The position numbers and the translations under genes were made by a program. A DNA stretch of 9,147 bases from CAWHOW01 sp050013795 (GTDB lineage Bacteria; Bacteroidota; Bacteroidia; Bacteroidales; CG2-30-32-10). The DNA lies in the NCBI GenBank assembly GCA_050013795.1, contig JBEKEO010000120.1:1-9147 (forward strand), given 5' to 3'. This document shows, one piece after another, positions 1-5,506 of this stretch; positions within the stretch are counted from its first letter, which is position 1, and each line of letters starts with the position of its first letter. Below the pieces are notes generated by a model. The model searched no databases, was not told the DNA's origin, and saw only the letters and a program-made list of their open reading frames with translations.

Positions 1-107
1 TTTAATGTCCGTATAACAGCCTTACATTCCCCTGCTTCGCAAAGAAGTGGTTGACCCGTAATTGTAGACTCCTTTCCAAAACTAATATTATGTGCAGTAA
101 ATTCCAT
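1..107 (-). CDS. 5' fragment of a gene cut by the left edge, possible SAM-dependent methyltransferase
   Basis: Seen: an open minus-strand frame starts at ATG 105-107 and stays open for 35 codons to the window edge. The next in-frame codon triplets upstream reach a TAG stop (141-143) with no other ATG, so this start is well defined. The peptide begins MEFTAHNISFGKESTITGQP and continues with a Cys-containing segment. From memory, an N-terminus of the FTAHNI...T type followed by a short helix is common in bacterial class I methyltransferases of glycan clusters. The SAM-binding motif itself would lie outside the window, so the function is only a suggestion. The gene sits 52 bp downstream of the family 2 glycosyltransferase stop and has the same orientation, so co-transcription with the two glycosyltransferases is plausible. 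Confidence 0.5.
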   Translation of the reverse strand, partial: MEFTAHNISFGKESTITGQPLLCEAGECKAVIRTL

Positions 108-159
108 CGCTGAATGAATTAAGAATTTCCATATTTGACACTAAATTGAATCAATATAT

Positions 160-966
160 TTACCCCATGAAAATTTTCTTCAAAACTCTAAAAGGGGCAA
201 GCACTCTTTTTCCGACCATATAATCAGTTAAATTTTTAAAGTTTTTATTTTCATGGTATAACCTGATAAATTGTGAAGCAAGAAGATCAGAATGTTTTTT
301 ATAAACATAAGAAGTCAATTCTTCTATTTTATTATTTGCTACTTCAAATGTTCTTGATGTAAAAGAAACCCTGATATCAAACATTATATCATCCATATAG
401 CAAAATTCCCATCCTTTTTCATACAAGGAAAGCCAAAGATCCCAGTCTTCAACTCCTTTTAAACTAAGGAATTCATCAAAGCCGCCAGCACTTTCCAGCG
501 CTTCTTTGCGGATCACAGAGCAAACAGCAATTTCATTCGCCCGTAACTGTTTAATAATATCAAAATTTCTCTGTTTCTTTAATCCCTGTTTTTCGCCAAA
601 CCACATGCAATTACCATAAACCACTGCTATATTTTTATTTACATCAAGTTTCTCGACACAACAATTTATGGTATCTTTTCTGATAAGGTCATCTGCATCC
701 AGCATCACTATATATATTCCCTTAGCAATTTTCAGCGCATTGTTTCTGGCGACCGAAGGGCCAGAATTTTTCTGTGATATCAAGACATAGGGAAATCCTG
801 AAAAAGAAAGGGAATTAAATATTCTGATTGATTCCGGGTCGCTGGATCCATCATTTATTATTATAACTTCAATATCACGAAAGGATTGGGTTTTTAAAGA
901 ATCCAAAGCATCCAACAGAAATGCACCCTGATTATAATAAGGAATAATAACACTTACTTTTGGCAT
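160..966 (-). CDS. Family 2 glycosyltransferase (GT-A fold)
   Basis: Predicted inverting glycosyltransferase that transfers a sugar from a nucleotide-sugar donor to a growing glycan at the cytoplasmic face of the inner membrane. The 268-aa product opens with the GT-A strand PKVSVIIPYYNQG. It has the nucleotide-binding DGSSD at residues 39-43, the metal-binding DADD motif at 90-93 and an EDWDLW motif at 173-178, which in GT2 enzymes contains the candidate catalytic base. The C-terminal 60 residues are basic (GKRVLAPFRVLKKIFMG) and could touch the membrane. No transmembrane segment is obvious. The ATG at 964-966 lies 5 bp after the stop of the upstream family 4 glycosyltransferase, indicating co-transcription. 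Donor, acceptor and linkage cannot be read from the sequence. The family call is firm. Confidence 0.93.
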   Translation of the reverse strand: MPKVSVIIPYYNQGAFLLDALDSLKTQSFRDIEVIIINDGSSDPESIRIFNSLSFSGFPYVLISQKNSGPSVARNNALKIAKGIYIVMLDADDLIRKDTINCCVEKLDVNKNIAVVYGNCMWFGEKQGLKKQRNFDIIKQLRANEIAVCSVIRKEALESAGGFDEFLSLKGVEDWDLWLSLYEKGWEFCYMDDIMFDIRVSFTSRTFEVANNKIEELTSYVYKKHSDLLASQFIRLYHENKNFKNLTDYMVGKRVLAPFRVLKKIFMG

Positions 967-971
967 AATAT

Positions 972-2117
972 CTATGATAATAACAATTTTAGGTATGCAT
1001 TTCCCATTTTTTCAGTATTAAAAACCGAGGTAACCCGCTGGTAATTTAGTTTGCCTGTTTTGGCCCTTTCAAGTGGTTCGTTCATAAGAACTTCAATTTT
1101 TGCAGCAAGTTCTATCTGATTTCCTAAAGAGTATAAATAGGGATAATTTTGCCCGAGAACTTCTTTGTTTGAGGGAATATTTGAAGCAACTATAGGTAAT
1201 CTAAAATACATATATTCGAGCAAAGCGTTGGATAGTCCTTCAGAGACAGAAGTCAGAACAGCGAGGTCAGCCACCGAAAGCAAACCAGCCACATCATCAG
1301 TAGATTCAATAAAGATTACGTTTTCCTCTAAATGGAGATCCAGTACCAGCGCTTTTACTTTATTTAAACATTCAGCATTAATGGCATAACCTGCCAGTAC
1401 AAGCCTGAGACGCCTATCCTGTTTTTCATTGCTTTTTAAAATATTTATTGCCTGCAGAAGTGTTTCATGGTCCTTTTCAGGGAAGAAGTTTGCCGTATAA
1501 ACGACGCAAAAATCATTAGCTCTTAATGCAAGTTTATCTTTCCATATGCTTGCATCTTCTTTAGGAACAATCAACGGCAGGCCATTATAAATTACGCTTC
1601 CCTTATAGTCATTAAGTTTATGCCGTTTTACAATATATGCAAGTGAAGCCTCGGAGTTAGCAATATAAGCAGGCTTCAAAATCTTTGCAATTTTCTCAAG
1701 TATAGACATGCTGATCGTTTCCATTCCTCTCTGATTCCAGTAGCACTTTTCTGCAGATGTAAAACGACAGGATAGATTACACAAAAGATTAGGATAATAA
1801 GTGAATGGAACTATATAATCATATTTTCCCTTGCGCAAAAACCTGATGAACCGAATTATCAAGCTAAATTTTGCAAAGCCCTTCTTATGAACTACAGAAA
1901 TATCATATGGAAAAATATAATAGGGTACTTTCTGATCCTGAAGTTTGGGAATCAGTTTGCCATCCTTTTTATAGAAAGCAACAAACTCAACTACAGCACC
2001 GTAATTTTTCAAGAAAATGCCTAACAGTAATGCCTGAGTTTCTGCCCCTCCCAGCGTTAGAAAAGGTATACTGATAAGTATCTTTTTATTTCTAATTTCC
2101 CTATTTATCATAAGCAT
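972..2117 (-). CDS. Family 4 glycosyltransferase (GT-B fold)
   Basis: Predicted retaining glycosyltransferase acting on lipid-linked glycan intermediates in the cytoplasm. The 381-aa product shows the N-terminal strand KILISIPFLTLGGAE with the GGAE loop at residues 23-26, typical of the acceptor-side Rossmann domain. The donor domain carries FFPEKDHETL around 211-220, whose K215 fits the phosphate-contacting position. The E-x7-E signature is at E293 and E301 (SEGLSNALLE). Length is normal for the family. ATG codons at 2115-2117 and two codons further in (2109-2111) are both usable, and the first is taken. It heads a minus-strand run with the GT2 gene 5 bp downstream, and its leader faces the acyltransferase-like gene across a 166-bp divergent region. 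It shares architecture with the GT4 at 5507-6637, but I see no close sequence identity. Sugar specificity is unknown. Confidence 0.93.
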   Translation of the reverse strand: MLMINREIRNKKILISIPFLTLGGAETQALLLGIFLKNYGAVVEFVAFYKKDGKLIPKLQDQKVPYYIFPYDISVVHKKGFAKFSLIIRFIRFLRKGKYDYIVPFTYYPNLLCNLSCRFTSAEKCYWNQRGMETISMSILEKIAKILKPAYIANSEASLAYIVKRHKLNDYKGSVIYNGLPLIVPKEDASIWKDKLALRANDFCVVYTANFFPEKDHETLLQAINILKSNEKQDRRLRLVLAGYAINAECLNKVKALVLDLHLEENVIFIESTDDVAGLLSVADLAVLTSVSEGLSNALLEYMYFRLPIVASNIPSNKEVLGQNYPYLYSLGNQIELAAKIEVLMNEPLERAKTGKLNYQRVTSVFNTEKMGNAYLKLLLS

Positions 2118-2206
2118 TTGATGATGCCCTCAACACAATTATACGGCAAGTCAATACAGACAGAAACACCATCTTTATGCGTGTATGTGTTCTTATTATG
2201 TTTCTG

Positions 2207-2214
2207 TATATTTG
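2207..2214 (+). promoter_or_regulatory. Candidate -7 box for the plus-strand trio
   Basis: TATATTTG matches the Bacteroidota housekeeping -7 consensus TAnnTTTG exactly. It lies 69 bp before the ATG of the acyltransferase-like gene, which would give a leader of roughly 60 nt. I find no clean TTTG-type -33 element at the expected distance, so this is a motif match only. Confidence 0.4.
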
Positions 2215-2242
2215 CATGAAATTGTAAAAAAACAACATTAAT

Positions 2243-2250
2243 CAAAAATA
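2243..2250 (-). promoter_or_regulatory. Candidate -7 box for the left glycosyltransferase run
   Basis: On the minus strand this reads TATTTTTG, also fitting TAnnTTTG. Transcription would begin near 2236 and give a leader of about 120 nt before the GT4 start at 2117. No convincing -33 element is visible. The tract is A/T-rich, so a chance match is possible. If both boxes are real, the two divergent transcripts overlap by a few bases, because each box lies upstream of the other's coding side. Confidence 0.3.
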
Positions 2251-2283
2251 CAAAAATTTTTATTATACCACTGATTAAACTGG

Positions 2284-3132
2284 ATGGGATTTATAAAATA
2301 TAATGATATTCACAGAATTATCAGTGAATATGATCTAAAACTTTTTAAGGAGATATGGCATTATTCCTTTAACCCGGGGATAAATAAAAAAGATTTTGTT
2401 TTCGTAAAAACCGGCTCTGACATTTTCCTATATCAGCCGGCATTTGACCAATGGAGTCCTGTTTGCTGTTACACTAATTCTGCAAGCGCTTCATTCCAGG
2501 TTTTGAATTTTCTAACTACACCTTTATTAAAGACGGAATCTCCATTAAAAGCTTATTGGTACTTAGACAATCCGGAAATTTCATTTTTCCTGAAAAGAAG
2601 AGATGCAATCAGTAATCAACCAAGGAAGCATTTCCCAACTTCCGCTACTTATAATCAGTTTCAAAAGAAAATTCAAAAGTCATTTATTTATAAACCTCTT
2701 GATCCGGATCTTTTTACTCATACTTATAACAAGTTAAAGAAGCCGAATTTCCTTGATGGAGGTAAGATAATATCATTGCTGTCCAATCGTAATATTCCTG
2801 AAATATGGCTAAAAACGGGTGTATTAAAAGATAATGACCAAATAGTAGCAATCGCATTGCTAATTGATGACGGCAGATCTGTCAGTCTTTTTAATATAAC
2901 AGGGATAGAATCAAATTTTAGCTATGGATTGATCTTATGTACTGAAATAATAGATTACTGCGGTAAAAACAATTACTTTTCATTTGACAGCGGTGTTAGT
3001 GGAATTTACGGCAGCTATAAACAAAAAATTTTTCTTGACAGTTACAATGTTTGCTTAAATGAGAAGGAAAAAGAGTACAGAAATTCTTTTTTCACTCTAC
3101 TAAAAAAAATTATAAAACCTCATCATGCCTGA
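2284..3132 (+). CDS. GNAT/FemAB-like acyltransferase candidate
   Basis: The 282-aa product has no signal peptide or membrane segment. Its C-terminal half (about residues 172-258) has the pattern of the acyltransferase fold used by GNAT, FemAB and BioF2-like proteins: strand WLKTGVLKDNDQIVAIALLI, then a segment with NITGIES and a helix (YGLILCTEIIDYC), then FDSGVSGIYGSYKQKIF, which resembles the FD.g....g...fK..f ending of these families. The N-terminal half is divergent, and I recognise no catalytic motif there. Likely role: moving an acyl or aminoacyl group onto an amino or hydroxyl group of a glycan precursor. The start is ATG 2284. The stop overlaps the methyltransferase start by 8 bp, so the genes are probably translationally coupled. 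The broad fold is an inference from motif shape and would need a profile search. Substrate unknown. Confidence 0.6.
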   Translation: MGFIKYNDIHRIISEYDLKLFKEIWHYSFNPGINKKDFVFVKTGSDIFLYQPAFDQWSPVCCYTNSASASFQVLNFLTTPLLKTESPLKAYWYLDNPEISFFLKRRDAISNQPRKHFPTSATYNQFQKKIQKSFIYKPLDPDLFTHTYNKLKKPNFLDGGKIISLLSNRNIPEIWLKTGVLKDNDQIVAIALLIDDGRSVSLFNITGIESNFSYGLILCTEIIDYCGKNNYFSFDSGVSGIYGSYKQKIFLDSYNVCLNEKEKEYRNSFFTLLKKIIKPHHA

Positions 3133-3889
3133 AGAAAACAACAAAATTCAATACGAATCAGTAACGGCAGTCAGCAGTTATTCACAGTTGCAATGTCTAC
3201 TACCTTTAGAATTGCTGCTTCTGAATTCCATACGCCATGAATTTTGCGAGCTGGATTTTCTTGATATCGGGATAGGCGGAGGGCGCAGCACTTTGCATAT
3301 CGCTCCATTTGTAAGGTCATATACTGGTATCGATTATTCAGAAAATCTGATCGCATTATGCCAGGAACGATTCATCAATTATACACCGAATATAAGGTTG
3401 TTCGTTCAAGATGCCAGACAAATGGAAAAAATAGAATCATGTACTAAAGATTTTGCTTTTTTCAGTTATAACGGAATTGATAGCATAGACCTCGAAGGTA
3501 GAATACTTGCCATTCGCGAGATACACAGATGCCTGCGGGACAAGGGACGTTTCTTATTTTCGTCTCATCATCTCAATTCAATTATTTACAGGCCGGATAT
3601 CAGGAAACTCAGAACACCATCGGTTTTTATGAAAGAATTATTTTCTTCGTGTACTCATTTTGCGAAAAATAAAAAGTTAAAGAAACTCGATTATCTTATT
3701 TTCAATGATGCAGGGCTGAATGGTAAACTAAACACTTTTTACATCATGGCGGAATACCAGTTGAAGATACTGGCAGAATGCGGCTTTAGGGACATTGCGG
3801 TGTACGCACTAAATGGGAGTTTACTAAAAACCGAATTAGATTTTTTACTTAATAAAGATCCCTGGTTGTTTTATTATTGCAGAAAATGA
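3125..3889 (+). CDS. Class I SAM-dependent methyltransferase
   Basis: Predicted soluble methyltransferase of 254 aa. The SAM-binding motif I is LDIGIGGGRST at residues 46-56, with the glycine-rich loop intact. The acidic residue that binds the ribose hydroxyls is D70 in GIDYS. A DAR segment at 96-98 and DFAFFSYNGID at 109-119 match the strand 4 and 5 regions that line the cofactor and active site. A helical insertion at about 157-205, rich in Lys, probably forms the substrate lid. The ATG at 3125-3127 lies inside the end of the acyltransferase-like gene (8-bp overlap). The end overlaps the deacetylase start in an ATGA junction, so all three genes are probably expressed as a unit. An N- or O-methylation of a sugar fits the locus, but the sequence does not identify the acceptor. 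Confidence 0.85.
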   Translation: MPEENNKIQYESVTAVSSYSQLQCLLPLELLLLNSIRHEFCELDFLDIGIGGGRSTLHIAPFVRSYTGIDYSENLIALCQERFINYTPNIRLFVQDARQMEKIESCTKDFAFFSYNGIDSIDLEGRILAIREIHRCLRDKGRFLFSSHHLNSIIYRPDIRKLRTPSVFMKELFSSCTHFAKNKKLKKLDYLIFNDAGLNGKLNTFYIMAEYQLKILAECGFRDIAVYALNGSLLKTELDFLLNKDPWLFYYCRK

Positions 3890-4869
3890 GCAGACCTGTT
3901 TTCATAATTACCATAGATACTGAAGGCGATAATCTCTGGGCACGACCGGATATTATTACCACAGAAAATTCGAAGTTTCTGTTACGCTTTCAGCAATTAT
4001 GCGAGTCCTTTGCTTTTAAAACAACCTATCTATGCGATTATGAAATGGCCTGTTGTCGTGATTTTATCAGCCTAGGGAAAAAAATTATTAACAATGGAAC
4101 AGGGGAAATCGGTATGCACTTACACGCATGGAATACTCCGCCCTTTTATGAGAAGATAGACCTGCTTAAAAACAGTCTGCCCTATTTAACCGAATATCCT
4201 GAATCCTTTATGCAGGAAAAAATTTCTTTTCTGACAAAAAAACTTGAAGAAATATTTCAGATCAAGCCAGTAAGCCACAGAGCCGGGAGATGGGCCTTTA
4301 ACAATACATATGCCCGCCTGCTTGCTGATCACGCTTACAAAACAGATTGTTCAGTGACTCCAAAAGTTTCATGGACTTCTATTCAAGGTTATGCGAAGTA
4401 CGGAACAGATTACAGTAAATTTCCACACCTACCTTATTTTATTAGTCCTGAGGACATAGCCAAAGAAGGGAATTCACCCCTGCTTGAAGTACCTATGACT
4501 ATCTTCACTGAAGCTGAGGCACAATTTGCAGATCTTACTGATGTAGTAGGGAAAAAGGACAGTAATATTTTACAAAATATTTTCAGAAAGCGAAATAACA
4601 AAATGCCGCGACCGTTATGGCTACGCCCCAACGGATGCAACCTATTTGAAATGAAAGCCATAATTGACCATATCATTGAAAAGAAATATAATTATGCTAT
4701 GTTCATGATACATTCTTCCGAATTAATGCCCGGAGGCAGTCCGAACTTTATTAACGAAGAAATCATAGAAAACTTATATTGGGATGTGGAGCAACTATTC
4801 CGCTATACTGCTGAGAAATTTTCCGGTTCAACATTGAATGAATTTCATGACAGTTTTATTCAAAGTTAA
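3886..4869 (+). CDS. NodB-fold polysaccharide deacetylase-like protein (WalW type)
   Basis: Predicted carbohydrate esterase-like enzyme of 327 aa that would remove an acetyl group from an N-acetylated sugar. The N-terminal strand PVFIITIDTEGDNLW supplies D11, E13 and D15 in place of the usual NodB TFDDGP. IGMHLHAWN (H78, H80) replaces the H-S/T-x-x-H metal motif. HRAGRWAF (H131, R132) sits where the third motif belongs, and MIHSSELMPGG (H276) fits the closing L-x-L-H histidine. I recognise this motif set from polysaccharide deacetylase-like proteins annotated as WalW in glycan clusters. No signal peptide is seen, so action on a cytoplasmic lipid-linked precursor is likelier than on finished wall polymer. 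An in-frame TTG at 3877 would add three residues. The ATG at 3886 is preferred because it makes the ATGA overlap with the methyltransferase stop. Deacetylase activity is inferred from family resemblance. Confidence 0.82.
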   Translation: MSRPVFIITIDTEGDNLWARPDIITTENSKFLLRFQQLCESFAFKTTYLCDYEMACCRDFISLGKKIINNGTGEIGMHLHAWNTPPFYEKIDLLKNSLPYLTEYPESFMQEKISFLTKKLEEIFQIKPVSHRAGRWAFNNTYARLLADHAYKTDCSVTPKVSWTSIQGYAKYGTDYSKFPHLPYFISPEDIAKEGNSPLLEVPMTIFTEAEAQFADLTDVVGKKDSNILQNIFRKRNNKMPRPLWLRPNGCNLFEMKAIIDHIIEKKYNYAMFMIHSSELMPGGSPNFINEEIIENLYWDVEQLFRYTAEKFSGSTLNEFHDSFIQS

Positions 4870-4875
4870 CGTTTT

Positions 4876-4937
4876 GACAGAACCCTATTAGAGCTTTTCG
4901 AAAAATCATTTTTCTCGACATTGAAAGGGTTCTTGTC
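4876..4937. terminator. Imperfect inverted repeat after the deacetylase, possible terminator
   Basis: GACAGAACCCT (4876-4886) pairs with AGGGTTCTTGTC (4926-4937) with one bulged base. An inner pair, TCGAAAAAT and ATTTTTCTCGA, can extend the structure towards the centre. It begins 7 bp after the deacetylase stop codon, where a terminator is expected. No T-run follows the stem, so it is not a classical intrinsic terminator and may instead protect the 3' end of the mRNA. Confidence 0.35.
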
Positions 4938-4959
4938 CTAAAGCATCTTAATTCAAGTA

Positions 4960-4990
4960 GGAGATTGCTTCACTCTGTTCGCAATGACGC
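4960..4990 (-). repeat. Dispersed short repeat, copy 1
   Basis: Read on the minus strand this is GCGTCATTGCGAACAGAGTG followed by AAGCAATCTCC. It shares the layout TCATT(G/C)CGAAC....GTGA(A/G)G(C)AATCTC with copy 3 at 5190-5219 and, less fully, with copy 2 at 5057-5102. ATTGC and GCAAT within it can form a short stem. Sequences of this type are familiar as intergenic dispersed repeats in many bacteria. No associated transposase is in the window. Confidence 0.65.
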
Positions 4991-5056
4991 ATTTATTTTT
5001 CCGAAGAGCTCCATTTTAATTACTGATGTTGAGCAATATACTATTTCTCATTTTTT

Positions 5057-5102
5057 TGATTCCTCATTCCTCCGCCAGCTGGCTTATTCATTCGGAATGA
5101 CA
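5057..5102 (-). repeat. Dispersed short repeat, copy 2 (with palindromic insert)
   Basis: Read on the minus strand the copy begins TGTCATTCCGAA, like copy 3, and ends GAGGAATCA. Its middle differs and contains the perfect 10-bp palindrome GCCAGCTGGC (5074-5083). CATTCC (5065-5070) and GGAATG (5094-5099) close a stem around that palindrome. Its TGTCATTCCGAA end faces the same end of copy 3, giving a head-to-head pair. Confidence 0.6.
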
Positions 5103-5123
5103 ATTTATTTATTTTCCAGGGGG

Positions 5124-5170
5124 GGGGATTAGGCTGCGATTCGCAGAATGCGAATCGCAGCCTAATCCCC
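5124..5170. repeat. Perfect hairpin: 22-bp arms, 3-nt loop
   Basis: The arm 5124-5145 is the exact reverse complement of 5149-5170, with GAA (5146-5148) between them. Each arm also contains its own near-palindrome, CTGCGATTCGCAG, so small alternative hairpins are possible. A run of nine G residues (5119-5127) overlaps the left end of the arm. The hairpin sits centrally between the facing ends of repeat copies 2 and 3, whose 12-bp ends (5091-5102 and 5190-5201) are themselves complementary. No T-run follows on either strand. Confidence 0.85.
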
Positions 5171-5189
5171 ATAATCTCAAAATCTATTG

Positions 5190-5219
5190 TGTCATTCCGA
5201 ACGCAGTGAGGAATCTCGC
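5190..5219 (+). repeat. Dispersed short repeat, copy 3
   Basis: The copy reads TGTCATTCCGAACGCAGTGA followed by GGAATCTCGC on the plus strand. It is the clearest member of the family and lies opposite in orientation to copies 1 and 2. Its first 12 bases are the reverse complement of 5091-5102. Confidence 0.65.
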
Positions 5220-5293
5220 TTAAAAACAGGATCAAATCACATGTGTGTAATATGAGTCAATTATTAAATAAGTGTCAAAGAAAGTAGTCCTGA

Positions 5294-5506
5294 GTCATGC
5301 TGAGGAGTCCCGCTTCCTTCGAGTCCTGCCTGTCTTCGAGACGCGGAGTTTATCCTGACGCAGGAAGGGCTCCTCAGACTGACGGCAGGGCTTATCAGGA
5401 TTACGCGGGACGTCTCGAAGCATCGAAGGACAAATCGGGAACAGTCTGCACCTATGTCGCTTCTCGATATGTCTGTTCTCGATACGCTCCGCTACTCGAA
5501 CTGACA
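5294..5506. repeat. Palindromic REPIN/MITE-like block
   Basis: Several inverted pairs nest here: CTTCGAGACG (5334-5343) with CGTCTCGAAG (5411-5420), CTGAGGAG (5300-5307) with CTCCTCAG (5370-5377), and ATCCTGA (5352-5358) with TCAGGAT (5395-5401). The right end carries TTCTCGATACGCTCCGCTAC followed by TCGAACTGACA, a motif I know as a common intergenic repeat in Bacteroidota. On the minus strand that end starts TGTCAGTTCGAG, comparable to GTCATGCTGAG at the left end, so the block could have imperfect terminal inverted repeats. There is no transposase, and I see no clear target duplication. The block stops directly against the stop codon of the glycosyltransferase gene at 5507. Confidence 0.55.

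Larger units (their letters stand above)
4870..5506. other. Convergent repeat-rich intergenic region without genes
   Basis: This 637-bp stretch lies between the 3' ends of the plus-strand trio and the minus-strand ABC/glycosyltransferase operon. Frames that stay open across it have no protein-like composition and run through inverted repeats, so I call no gene. It holds, in order, an imperfect inverted repeat, three copies of a short dispersed repeat, a near-perfect hairpin and a palindromic block, each listed separately. The piece 5221-5285 is A/T-rich and shows nothing I can name. Confidence 0.8.

Noticed and set aside
3877..3885. TTG start adding three residues to the deacetylase-like protein
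   Set aside because: The ATG at 3886 forms an ATGA overlap with the preceding stop and puts the first beta-strand at the N-terminus, as expected for the family.
5124..5170. Integron attC site
   Set aside because: The stem is perfect with no extrahelical bases, the conserved R/L box core is not seen, and no integrase or cassette structure is nearby.
5124..5170. Bidirectional intrinsic terminator
   Set aside because: The stem is strong and sits between convergent operons, but neither strand has a T-run after the stem. It is kept as a repeat only.
5286..5506. Complete insertion sequence
   Set aside because: It is too short for a transposase, no transposase-like frame is present and no target duplication is visible. 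At most it is a non-autonomous element.
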